Below, in pieces: positions 24,588 to 33,258 of a DNA stretch of 64,000 bases (the first letter of the stretch is position 1; the number at the start of each line of letters is the position of its first letter). Source of the stretch: an uncultured Lachnospiraceae bacterium (lineage in GTDB: Bacteria; Bacillota; Clostridia; Lachnospirales; Lachnospiraceae); NCBI GenBank assembly GCA_910579935.1, contig CAJTVQ010000001.1:62001-126000 (forward strand). Reading direction: 5' to 3'. The notes below the pieces were generated by a model. The model saw only the letters and a program-made list of their open reading frames with translations, did not search any database and had not been told where the DNA came from. The position numbers and the translations under genes were made by a program.

Positions 24588-27506
24588 TTAATCCGCATTC
24601 AGGCTTCCGCCCGTCAGTTCTTCGGCATTTCCTGCCAGCTCTTCTTCATCAGCCAAATGATAATAATATTTGATCACGTCTTTTGCTATCTGTGCCGAAT
24701 AATCGGAAGTATAGCCGTTTGCAACACGCACGGCAATTGCAATTTCAGGACTCTCGTAAGGGGCGTACCCCACGAACAGGGCGTGATTGGGTCTGCTCCT
24801 GCTCTCCTGCGCCGTACCTGTCTTTCCGGCTACAGTCACACCCAGATCACTGTAATATTTTTTTGCTTCCACCACTTTGCGCATTCCGGAATGGATGGCA
24901 TTCCAGTAGGAACTGTCCATATCGATGACATTTCGCACTTCGGCAGTGTAATCTTCAATTAATTCATTGCTGTGGTCGGTTAGTTTGTCCAATAATGTTA
25001 AATTATAACACGTTCCGCTGTTTGCTACCGTTGTAATGTATCGCGCAAGTCCGACAGTGGTATAGTTGTTCGTACCCTGACCGATCGCGGAGCGGACAGG
25101 GTCCATATCCGAAACCTGCGGTGCAGACTCTTCGATCTCAATGCCGGAAGTTTCTGTCAGGCCGTACATATCCGCATATTCTGTCAGTTTTTGCAGACCG
25201 ATGTCGGTCATATACCGGTCTCCCACCGTGCCGAGACGGTATCCCACTTCATAGAAAAAAATGTTGCAGGAATTCTGTATTCCGCCGGAAACATCCAGCG
25301 TTCCATGTCCGTGTCTGTTCCAGCAGTGAGGCGGATTTGGCTCTTCCAGTTTGTCAAAAGTACCCGTACACTGAACCGTGGAAGAAAGGTCAATGACTCC
25401 TTCCAATAACGCTGCCGTAGCCGATACCATTTTGAAGGTGGAACCGGGAGCCGTCTTCTGATAAGTCGCATAATTGATCATCGGCGTGGATAGATCATTT
25501 AACAGAGAATTGAAATAATCCGCATCTACGCCGTTTGCCATCCGGTTATTGTCATAGGCCGGATAGGAAACGAGCGCCAGTACCTCACCGGTATTGACAT
25601 CTGTCAGTACGACGGAACCGGAATGGGGATCCAGCGCCAGCTGTGCCGGAGTAATGTCCAGATTCCGTATGCGGCTGCGCATAAATTCATAGGGGGAGAT
25701 CAGACCGTTCTGAAACCGTTCCAGCTCATCCGCTTCTACCGTAACGATCTCCTGTTCCAAAAGAAGGCTGCATACCTGTCTGCCGGTGATTTCATTGTCC
25801 CGAATCATATACCGGTAAATCCTTTTATTGAATCCCGTATTGTTATTGATGTTTTCAAAAATATAATCCAGTAGTTTTTCATAAACCTCCCCGGAATTGG
25901 AATATTTTCCCGAAAGGTTCAGTTTCGTCACATCCACCCAGTTTTGTGCAATGACATAGTTCAGATATTCGTGGAGGCTGATCACTTCCTGCTTACTCCA
26001 TGCCAGATAAGTTTCATCGGAAGTATCCAGTTCACCCTCCATAATGATGGCATTGGAATAGAGCAAGGTAGTAATATAACTTTCATATACCTGATATTCC
26101 ACCGGAAGCTGATCGTATGGCGTCTTTTTTTCCGTCAGTTCCGCCATAAGTTCGTTCATTACCAATTCTTTGCGCCGGGTAAAGCTCTCATGAACCGCCT
26201 GCTCGGTTTCCCCTGCGTCTGCATCGGAAAAATGGGACGTATTGATGATATTATTGTTAAATAAGGCATAATATACATCATCAATTGGAATCGGTATGTT
26301 ATTGCTGCCTGAATTCTCATCCGGTGTATATTCTTTGATATTCTGTATGTTGGTAAGCAGGATACTTGCCAGTTTCGTTTCCAGTATGTGATAAACAGCC
26401 GCCTGCAGATCACTGTCCAGCGTAAGGTACAAATCGTTCCCGGCAACCGGGTCTACACGGTTGCTCGCCTCAATTACTTTACCCACGTGGTCTACGATCA
26501 CGTCTTCGGAGCCCTTCGTTCCCTGAAGTTCAGACTCCATGGAATATTCAATGCCAGATTTTCCCACAATATCGTTCATTTCATACCGCGGCTCTTCTTC
26601 TTCGCTGTTTTCATTCAGAACCGCCAGCTCATCCTGTGATATCTTTCCGGTATATCCTATGATCTGTGAGAAATAGATACTGTCCACATAACGCCGTACC
26701 GTATCCTCTGCCACGGATACTCCTGCCAGTATATCGCTGTTTTCCATTACTACCGCTACAGTCTCGGCGCTTACATTGGTAGCAACCGTTGTTGCGATAT
26801 ACTTTTGGAAGCTGTTGGCATTCATGGCATAACGTATGGTCAGTATTTTCAGGACTTCTTCTTTCGTATATCCTAATTCCGGCACAAAAGTGCTCCGGTC
26901 ATCGGGGTCCGTATAGCTGCCGATACCGAAACGGCTGTTTGCACACAGGTCGCTTACGACTTCCGCTGCCGTTTTTGTCGCATACTTGTAGCCATTCTGC
27001 TGGTCTGCCAGCATGGCGTCATAGGAAGTGAATCCATATACATCCGCAAGAAAACGCCTAAGCTGCCTGTCTTCTACCGCAAATGCATAATTGCCGTCTG
27101 CATCAATAATGATATTGAAATCATTATTAATGCTGTCCCCGTTTTTCTCAATCATCTGAATCAGACGGAAAATCGTTTCATTCAGCTGGTCATTCTTCTT
27201 TCTTCCCGATTCATATACATCCTCAATCGTCACATTATAGGCAAGTTCGTTATAAGCAAGACACTTGCCGTTACGGTCATAAATATTTCCCCTGGTACTC
27301 GGCAGCGTACGCTCTTTTGTCGTCATGAAACGGAATTTTTCCAGATATTCTTCCCCATGCACAATCTGCAGATCGAACACGCGGTAAACCAGCGCTCCGC
27401 CGCAGAAGAGAAAAATGACGATCAGAATCATCAGGCGTATACTTACCGTATTCAGGAAATTTTCTTTAAAATGATCAAACAAATTTCTTAGCACTCCTTT
27501 TTTCAC
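24588..27506 (-). CDS. mrdA: Class B penicillin-binding protein 2 (elongation transpeptidase), enlarged
   Basis: A 972-residue PBP2-type transpeptidase. One N-terminal membrane helix (about residues 23–45) is followed by the dimerisation region RTLPSTRGNIYDRNGKCLAY. In the transpeptidase domain the active-site motifs are STFK in APGSTFKMVSA (about residue 687), SCN in QNSCNIFFYE and KTG in VAGKTGTAQES (about residue 895). Usual PBP2 length is 600–700. The excess is mainly a segment of about 240 residues (roughly 380–620) between TLDSDLQAAV and LDPHSGSVVLTDV, with no catalytic motif. It partners RodA. Its start overlaps mreD by 32 bases. Confidence 0.9.
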   Translation of the reverse strand: MKKGVLRNLFDHFKENFLNTVSIRLMILIVIFLFCGGALVYRVFDLQIVHGEEYLEKFRFMTTKERTLPSTRGNIYDRNGKCLAYNELAYNVTIEDVYESGRKKNDQLNETIFRLIQMIEKNGDSINNDFNIIIDADGNYAFAVEDRQLRRFLADVYGFTSYDAMLADQQNGYKYATKTAAEVVSDLCANSRFGIGSYTDPDDRSTFVPELGYTKEEVLKILTIRYAMNANSFQKYIATTVATNVSAETVAVVMENSDILAGVSVAEDTVRRYVDSIYFSQIIGYTGKISQDELAVLNENSEEEEPRYEMNDIVGKSGIEYSMESELQGTKGSEDVIVDHVGKVIEASNRVDPVAGNDLYLTLDSDLQAAVYHILETKLASILLTNIQNIKEYTPDENSGSNNIPIPIDDVYYALFNNNIINTSHFSDADAGETEQAVHESFTRRKELVMNELMAELTEKKTPYDQLPVEYQVYESYITTLLYSNAIIMEGELDTSDETYLAWSKQEVISLHEYLNYVIAQNWVDVTKLNLSGKYSNSGEVYEKLLDYIFENINNNTGFNKRIYRYMIRDNEITGRQVCSLLLEQEIVTVEADELERFQNGLISPYEFMRSRIRNLDITPAQLALDPHSGSVVLTDVNTGEVLALVSYPAYDNNRMANGVDADYFNSLLNDLSTPMINYATYQKTAPGSTFKMVSATAALLEGVIDLSSTVQCTGTFDKLEEPNPPHCWNRHGHGTLDVSGGIQNSCNIFFYEVGYRLGTVGDRYMTDIGLQKLTEYADMYGLTETSGIEIEESAPQVSDMDPVRSAIGQGTNNYTTVGLARYITTVANSGTCYNLTLLDKLTDHSNELIEDYTAEVRNVIDMDSSYWNAIHSGMRKVVEAKKYYSDLGVTVAGKTGTAQESRSRPNHALFVGYAPYESPEIAIAVRVANGYTSDYSAQIAKDVIKYYYHLADEEELAGNAEELTGGSLNAD

Positions 27507-27993
27507 TGCTTTCCAGTCTGCGGTTTATCCAAAGAATGACCGGATAGAGAAAAATGGTAATTACAATGGTATAAACAATTTCAGGTAAAATCACGTGTAG
27601 AAAATAGTGGCCGATATGGAATCTGGTACGCAAAAAAAACATAAGTATATAGTAGGTGATGCTGTAAAACAAGTCACTGCATATGATCAGCGCGATCGGC
27701 AGTTTTACATCTTCCGGAAAAAAGATATGATTGAATTTGCCGTTGGTATATCCCGTGTACATATACAGGAGGGCATTGAAACCGATGACTTCTCCGAAAA
27801 AAATATCCATTAAAAGTCCGCAGAAAAAACCGATGGTCAGACCGGTTTTCTCTCCCCTCATAAAGCCGAATGAGGCGGTCATTACAATCAGAAGATTCGG
27901 TACGATCCCGCCGAAAGCCAGTGCATGGAACACCGTGCATTGCAATAAAAAGCAGACGATCACCAACACAGTCACTACAAAAAACCTCTTCAC
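27475..27993 (-). CDS. mreD: Rod shape-determining protein MreD
   Basis: A 172-residue membrane protein with about five helices, starting MKRFFVVTVLVIVCFLLQCT and carrying the MreD segment GIVPNLLIVMTASFGFMRGE and GLLMDIFFGEVIGFNALLYM. It belongs to the elongasome with MreB, MreC, RodA and PBP2. The overlap with the PBP2 gene and 9-base gap from mreC fit one operon. Confidence 0.9.
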   Translation of the reverse strand: MKRFFVVTVLVIVCFLLQCTVFHALAFGGIVPNLLIVMTASFGFMRGEKTGLTIGFFCGLLMDIFFGEVIGFNALLYMYTGYTNGKFNHIFFPEDVKLPIALIICSDLFYSITYYILMFFLRTRFHIGHYFLHVILPEIVYTIVITIFLYPVILWINRRLESSEKRSAKKFV

Positions 27994-28002
27994 TTCCGCC
28001 TC

Positions 28003-28869
28003 CTATTCTATCGATTGTTTCAGCTGCGTAATGACCAACACCTCTTCAAGATGTTCAAAGTCTACAGCAGGGGTCAGCAATCCTGATTTTGTGATATTAT
28101 TGGCATCCACATTCAAAGTACTGATATAACCGATCAGTATATTGGGAAGATATTTATCGCTGATGTTCGAAGTGACGATTTTATCTCCTGCCGATACTTT
28201 TCCTTCACTGTCCACCAATTTGCTAAATGAAATAACGCCGTTGCTGTACAATTCCAGATCACCGGAAACCGTCAGATAATCCGAGGTTGCAAGAACTTTT
28301 CCGCTGACATTGGAATTATCTGCAATAATGGAAATAACTTTTGCCCAGTTAGGCCCCACATCTACCACCCGTCCGACCAGGCCGCTTCCGGCCATAACAT
28401 TCATATCCACCGCAATTCCGTCTTCCTCTCCTTTGTCAATCACAAAGGAATGGAACCAGTTACCGGCATCTTTCGCAATAATGCGGGCCCCTATTTTGTT
28501 ATATTCTTCGTACTGGGAATCCAGATTGTACAGTTCCCTTAAATAAGTAAGTTCATAGCGGTCCTGCTGCAAAATGGTATTTTCAATAGTCAGCTCGTCA
28601 ACCTGCGTTTTCAGCGCTTCGTTTTCGGATAAGAGCGCCCGGATCTGCACAAGTTCTTCCGAGCGGTTTGACAGCCAGCTGCCTACGGAACTGATACCCC
28701 TTTGAAACGGAACGATCACATATCCTGCCACCGTGTTTAAAGAACCGCTGAATATATTTGTATTAAATGTGAGAATAACGCATCCTGCACATAAGATCGT
28801 TAAAATAAAAAGGAGATATTTACTTGGCAGCGTAAACTTCTCTCCTTTTCTCTTTATTATTGGACTCAT
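28003..28869 (-). CDS. mreC: Rod shape-determining protein MreC
   Basis: A 288-residue protein with a short cytoplasmic basic N-terminus, one membrane helix (YLLFILTILCAGCVILTFN), a coiled-coil (LVQIRALLSENEALKTQVDE to the YELTYL region) and the beta-domain with KIGARIIAKDAGNWFHSFV and MAGSGLVGRVVDVGPNWAK. It activates PBP2–RodA. Its ATG overlaps the mreB stop (ATGA). Confidence 0.92.
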   Translation of the reverse strand: MSPIIKRKGEKFTLPSKYLLFILTILCAGCVILTFNTNIFSGSLNTVAGYVIVPFQRGISSVGSWLSNRSEELVQIRALLSENEALKTQVDELTIENTILQQDRYELTYLRELYNLDSQYEEYNKIGARIIAKDAGNWFHSFVIDKGEEDGIAVDMNVMAGSGLVGRVVDVGPNWAKVISIIADNSNVSGKVLATSDYLTVSGDLELYSNGVISFSKLVDSEGKVSAGDKIVTSNISDKYLPNILIGYISTLNVDANNITKSGLLTPAVDFEHLEEVLVITQLKQSIE

Positions 28870-29879
28870 TTACCCATTCCTTCAATCGCATCGTATGCTA
28901 CGGATTTATAGTTATCATCTTTGATAATCTTGGCAAGTCCCAGTGCCACGCTGCTGAGCGGATTCTCAGAGAGCTGTACCTTCAGCCCCGTGCCATTGCT
29001 TAAAAGTTCTGCCAAATGGCTTACCTGGGAAGCGCCGCCGGTCAGATAAATACCATGACGGTAAATATCTGCAGCGAGTTCGGGAGGCGTTCTCTCCAAA
29101 ATCACTTTTACATTGTCGATAATGGCATCGAAATGTTCCGTCAGGGAACTATCTACCAGGGCCGTCGGTATCTCCCGTTCCACGGGAAGGCCGGTCACAA
29201 TATCCCTTCCGTATACGACCGCAGGTTTATTCTCCTTTTCCAGATCGTTCAGGGCAATCTTTACATTCTCCGCCGTCTTGCCGCCGATGATCAGGCTGAA
29301 TTCCCGCCGGATGGCCGAACGGATGGCATCGTCGAACTTCTGGCCGCCGACTTTGATCAACCGGCTCAGAACAATACCGCCAAGGGAAAGGATTGAGATC
29401 TCCGTCGTATCGTATCCTACATTTACCACAAGGACACCCTGCGCATTTTTGACATCAATATCCAGTCCAAGACCGTCGGCCACCGCTTTTTCCACAACCA
29501 TGACCTTTTTTGCCTTGACATTGGCATCCCGGATCAGATCATAAAAAGCCCGCTTCTCCACTGCCGTTACATCGGTTGGAACCGCCACATAATATTCGGC
29601 AGGCTTTACGTTTCCTTTGCACAAGTCAGAAATAAAGAACTTCACCAGTGTTTCCATATTGTGGATGTCCGCAATGACACCATTGCTCAGCGGATACGTA
29701 ATATGGATATTTCCAGGCGCTTTTTCATACATTTCGAAAGCAGAATTGCCATAGGCAAAGAGCGTATTCTTATTTTCGATGGCGATCATGTTCTTTTCAA
29801 TCATGACGCTGTCATCACTTCTGTTATAAATTTTGATATTGCTTGTTCCAAGGTCAATACCGAATGAATTATTTCCCAA
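28866..29879 (-). CDS. mreB: Rod shape-determining actin MreB
   Basis: A 337-residue actin-fold protein. Motifs are IDLGTSNIKIYN (phosphate 1), VLVVNVGYDTTEISILSLGG (phosphate 2) and YLTGGASQVSHLAELL (adenosine site). It forms membrane-associated filaments that direct cell-wall synthesis. The C-terminus ends soon after GLAKIIKDD. It heads the mreBCD–PBP2–minCDE–rodA run and follows radC closely, as is usual in Firmicutes. Assignment to MreB rather than Mbl is by context. Confidence 0.92.
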   Translation of the reverse strand: MGNNSFGIDLGTSNIKIYNRSDDSVMIEKNMIAIENKNTLFAYGNSAFEMYEKAPGNIHITYPLSNGVIADIHNMETLVKFFISDLCKGNVKPAEYYVAVPTDVTAVEKRAFYDLIRDANVKAKKVMVVEKAVADGLGLDIDVKNAQGVLVVNVGYDTTEISILSLGGIVLSRLIKVGGQKFDDAIRSAIRREFSLIIGGKTAENVKIALNDLEKENKPAVVYGRDIVTGLPVEREIPTALVDSSLTEHFDAIIDNVKVILERTPPELAADIYRHGIYLTGGASQVSHLAELLSNGTGLKVQLSENPLSSVALGLAKIIKDDNYKSVAYDAIEGMGK

Positions 29880-29895
29880 CGTGTCTAACCCCTTT

Positions 29896-30654
29896 CTATA
29901 ATAACCCGGCTTCTTTGAAGCTCATGTATTTGTTATCCCCAATTATGATGTGATCTATAAGCGGTATATCTATCATCAGGCCAATCTGTCGGATATCTTC
30001 CGTCACTTCCATATCCATCCGGCTGGGCGCCGGATCTCCGCTCGGATGATTATGCAGCAGCATAATATGAACAGCCTGGGCTTTAAGCGCCGTCACAAAA
30101 ACTTCTCTCGGGGAAAGCAGTGAGGAACGCACTGTCCCGATGGAGAGGAGTTCTTCTTTTATAAGGCAGTTCCTGTTATCCAGCATCAAAAGCAGAACCT
30201 GTTCCCGCAGTTCGTGCCGCAGCTTTTCCATATAATAATCCGCTACCGTAGGGGGATTCAGAAACTGCAGGTCTTTTTTTGCCGTCATCATCGCCATACG
30301 CATGGACAGCTCCGCGATACATTTGATCTTTACCGCTTTCACTTCCCCGATTCCGCTGATAGCCGTCAATTCTTCCAGCGTTACATGATGAAGGCCGTTC
30401 AGCCCATCCTCTTTTACCGAAGGCAGTTTTAAAATCTGTTTTCCGATTTCCACCGGCGTATGTCCGGGAACTCCCGTACGTATGATGATGGCAAGAAGCT
30501 CTGCTTCGGTTAAAGCCCCCGCTCCCAAACGCAGGAATTTTTCATAGGGCATTTCCTCCCCGCCCTTCCTGCCGTTCATGATTTCCTGCTCCGTGCAGTT
30601 TTTACCCATGCTCCACACTTTCCCATATGCTTCTCCGGGCAACGGAAACAGCAT
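29896..30654 (-). CDS. radC: RadC-family JAMM protein
   Basis: A RadC protein with helix-hairpin-helix region (AGALTEAELLAIIIRTGVPG, LEELTAISGIGEVKAVKIK) and the JAMM metal motif HNHPSGDPAPSRMD preceded by a conserved glutamate-bearing strand. Despite the name, a repair role is not established in the family. The N-terminus is uncertain. The open frame gives 252 residues, while the ATG at 30579 (AGGA five bases upstream) gives 227 residues and fits the family better. It lies just upstream of mreB, the usual order. Confidence 0.9.
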   Translation of the reverse strand: MLFPLPGEAYGKVWSMGKNCTEQEIMNGRKGGEEMPYEKFLRLGAGALTEAELLAIIIRTGVPGHTPVEIGKQILKLPSVKEDGLNGLHHVTLEELTAISGIGEVKAVKIKCIAELSMRMAMMTAKKDLQFLNPPTVADYYMEKLRHELREQVLLLMLDNRNCLIKEELLSIGTVRSSLLSPREVFVTALKAQAVHIMLLHNHPSGDPAPSRMDMEVTEDIRQIGLMIDIPLIDHIIIGDNKYMSFKEAGLL

Positions 30655-30665
30655 GTCCGCTCAGA

Positions 30666-30905
30666 CTATAAAAAACGGTATATGGCGATTCCCAAAAGGA
30701 TTCCGATAATGCTGGCTATGGTAATCTTGATGGTAAGACCAAACGTAATGCTCAGAATTCCCAAATCCAACACAAAAGGACTGGAAAGGCCGAAGGTCTG
30801 TCCGTAATCCACCCATGTACCGGGAAACAGGCTGCCGATGAAACCACCCAGCACAATGCCCGCGAGAATCAGCAAAAAGCAGGTCCATGTATTTTTATTG
30901 CGCAT
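30666..30905 (-). CDS. DUF4321 small membrane protein
   Basis: A 79-residue protein with two or three hydrophobic segments (TCFLLILAGIVLGGFIGSLF and IKITIASIIGILLGIAIYRF), matching the DUF4321 family found next to radC and mre genes. The ATG at 30905 has AGGAGAC eight bases upstream. An upstream ATG at 30938 precedes that site. Function unknown. Confidence 0.8.
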   Translation of the reverse strand: MRNKNTWTCFLLILAGIVLGGFIGSLFPGTWVDYGQTFGLSSPFVLDLGILSITFGLTIKITIASIIGILLGIAIYRFL

Positions 30906-30985
30906 AAACTGTCTCCTATCTGCATAGCTAATATTCATCTTATCACATATCAGTTTTTATGTACATAAATTTCCAATTAATTTTT

Positions 30986-32311
30986 TCAAAACTTTTCTGC
31001 ATATTTCGACAAGTCAACTACCCGCTCTTCCACTAACTGCTGCAGGGACTTTAAAATACCGAATTTCGCGTGAGTCCATGTCAGCCCGCCCTGAAAATAT
31101 ACGGCATAGGGCGGTTTGATCGGGCCGTCTGCGGATAATTCGATGGAAGAACCGGAAACGAACGCCCCTGCTGCCATGATGACCTGACTGTCATAGCCGG
31201 GCATATCCCAGGGTTCCGGCGTCACAAAACTATCTACGGGCGCCGCCGCCTGAATTCCCTTACAGAATGCAATGACGCCTTCCGGTGTGCCGAAGGTAAC
31301 CGCCTGTATGATATCATGGCGTTCTTCCCTGCCGTCCGGAATTACCGCAAAACCTAAGTGCTCATAGATATTCGCCGCGAATATGGCTCCTTTCAGCGCA
31401 CCTGCCGTTACGGCAGGCGCCAGAAACAAGCCCTGATAAAAGGAATTCATCATACCGAGGGAAGCTCCTACTTCTTTTGCCAGCCCGGGAGAAGTCAGAC
31501 GGCAGGCTGCGTTTTCGATACACGCTTTCGTTCCGGCAATATAACCGCCTGTAGGAGCCAGTCCGCCGCCGGGATTTTTAATCAGGGAGCCCACTACCAT
31601 GTCCGCGCCCACCTGTGACGGCTCTATCCGCTCCACAAACTCTCCGTAACAGTTATCAACCATACAGATAATCTCCGGATTTTTAGCCTTGATAAAGGAA
31701 ATCAGTTCTCCGATGGCCGGTACGGAAAGAGTCGGACGGGTCTGATAGCCTTTGGAACGCTGTATCGTGACCAGTCTGGTGCGTTCGTTGACAGCCTGTC
31801 CGATACGTTCATAATCAAAACTGCCGTCCGGAAGCAGGTCCACCTGACGGTAGGTAATGCCGTATTCTGCCAGCGAACCGCGGGACGGGCGAATCCCGAT
31901 GACCTCTTCCAGCGTATCATAAGGTTTTCCCACCGGCGAAAGCAGTTCATCCCCCGGCCTTAAATTACTCATCAGGGCGAGGGCCAGGGCGTGCGTTCCG
32001 CAGGTGATCTGCGGACGCACAAGGGCATCCTCCGTACAGAAGATGCGGGCATACACTTCTTCCAGCGTATCTCTGCCCAGATCATTGTAACCATAGCCGG
32101 TAGTGCCCGAAAGACAGGCTTCGCTGACTTTGGCTTCCTGCATGGCCCGGATTACTTTCAGCTGATTAAATTCGGCCGTACGGTCAATCTCTTCGAAACG
32201 TTCCTTAAGTCCTTCCAGTATTTTCTCACCATAAGAAATAACCTCTTGGGAAATTCCCATAGCCTGATATATTTCCTTCCTCTGCTTCATCTCCGATTTC
32301 CTCTTATCCAT
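30986..32311 (-). CDS. Methionine gamma-lyase-family PLP protein (YnbB type)
   Basis: A 441-residue PLP-dependent fold type I protein of the family once called aluminium resistance protein. Recognisable parts are CGTHALALALMSNLRPGDEL, ICMVDNCYGEFVE (the cofactor aspartate region) and the probable PLP lysine in VVGSLIKNPGGGLAPTGGY. Linkage to miaA is typical in Firmicutes. The catalysed reaction is unproven. Its start overlaps miaA's end by 25 bases. Confidence 0.88.
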   Translation of the reverse strand: MDKRKSEMKQRKEIYQAMGISQEVISYGEKILEGLKERFEEIDRTAEFNQLKVIRAMQEAKVSEACLSGTTGYGYNDLGRDTLEEVYARIFCTEDALVRPQITCGTHALALALMSNLRPGDELLSPVGKPYDTLEEVIGIRPSRGSLAEYGITYRQVDLLPDGSFDYERIGQAVNERTRLVTIQRSKGYQTRPTLSVPAIGELISFIKAKNPEIICMVDNCYGEFVERIEPSQVGADMVVGSLIKNPGGGLAPTGGYIAGTKACIENAACRLTSPGLAKEVGASLGMMNSFYQGLFLAPAVTAGALKGAIFAANIYEHLGFAVIPDGREERHDIIQAVTFGTPEGVIAFCKGIQAAAPVDSFVTPEPWDMPGYDSQVIMAAGAFVSGSSIELSADGPIKPPYAVYFQGGLTWTHAKFGILKSLQQLVEERVVDLSKYAEKF

Positions 32312-33252
32312 TCTGTTTTCTCTGTCATAAACTGCAAAATAGCGTCTTCATCATAGCCAAACTCTTCTTTTGACACCCATATTACATCTTTTTCCCGCCG
32401 GAACCAGGTGAGCTGTCTTTTAGCGAAATGTCTCGTGTCCCGTTTGATGAGGTATACCGCCCTCTCCAACGGAATCTCGCCCTCCAGATAACTTAAGATT
32501 TCTTTATAGCCAAGCCCCTGCATGGAAACCATCTCTTTCGTACACCCCTCCGCCCGGAGGGAAGCTACTTCTTCCACCAGACCTGCGGACAGCATCGCAT
32601 CCACCCGCTGTTCGATTCGCTCATAAAGACGCTGCCTGTCATCGTTCAGTACAAAATAGCAGGCATCATAGGCTGCCGCTTTCCCCCGCTCGGCCTCATT
32701 GTGTCCGGATATTTTTTGTCCGGTCAGATGGTAAAATTCCAGCGCCCGTATGACCCGCTTTACATTGTTTTCGTGAATGGCTTCCGCAGATGCCTCATCC
32801 ACCTCCAAAAGCATATCATGAAGGAAAGACGGGCCTTTTTCTGCGGCCAGCCGCTCCAGCTGCAGACGGTAAACGGAGTTTTCTTCGTTTTCGGCAAAAT
32901 CAATATCATAAAGGACTGCCTGAATATAAAACCCTGTCCCGCCTGTCAGGATCGGGATTCTGCCCCGCTCATATATGTCCGGCAGAATTTTTTTTACCAT
33001 CTGCTGGAAACGCACCACATTAAAATCCTCCGTCGGTTCCAGTATATCGATCAAATGATGGGGGATACCTTTCCTCTCTTTTGGCAGGATTTTGGCCGAA
33101 CCGATATCCATACGCCGGTAAACCTGCATGGAATCAGCGGAAATGATCTCACCGCCGACTGCCTGTGCCAGACGGAGAGACAGGGCAGTTTTTCCCACAG
33201 CGGTAGGGCCGGTCAATATGATAAGCGGTCTTTTCGCATTCTTTTCATTCAT
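32287..33252 (-). CDS. miaA: tRNA dimethylallyltransferase MiaA
   Basis: A 321-residue MiaA. The P-loop is LTGPTAVGKTALSLRLA, followed by ADSMQVYRRMDIGSAK and the prenyl-acceptor region ILTGGTGFYIQAVLYDIDFA, and RDTRHFAKRQLTWFRR. It adds a dimethylallyl group to A37 of tRNAs reading U-initial codons. miaB, for the next step, is 5 kb away in the same cluster. mutL follows upstream after six bases. Confidence 0.95.
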   Translation of the reverse strand: MNEKNAKRPLIILTGPTAVGKTALSLRLAQAVGGEIISADSMQVYRRMDIGSAKILPKERKGIPHHLIDILEPTEDFNVVRFQQMVKKILPDIYERGRIPILTGGTGFYIQAVLYDIDFAENEENSVYRLQLERLAAEKGPSFLHDMLLEVDEASAEAIHENNVKRVIRALEFYHLTGQKISGHNEAERGKAAAYDACYFVLNDDRQRLYERIEQRVDAMLSAGLVEEVASLRAEGCTKEMVSMQGLGYKEILSYLEGEIPLERAVYLIKRDTRHFAKRQLTWFRREKDVIWVSKEEFGYDEDAILQFMTEKTEWIRGNRR

Positions 33253-33258
33253 AGGTAT

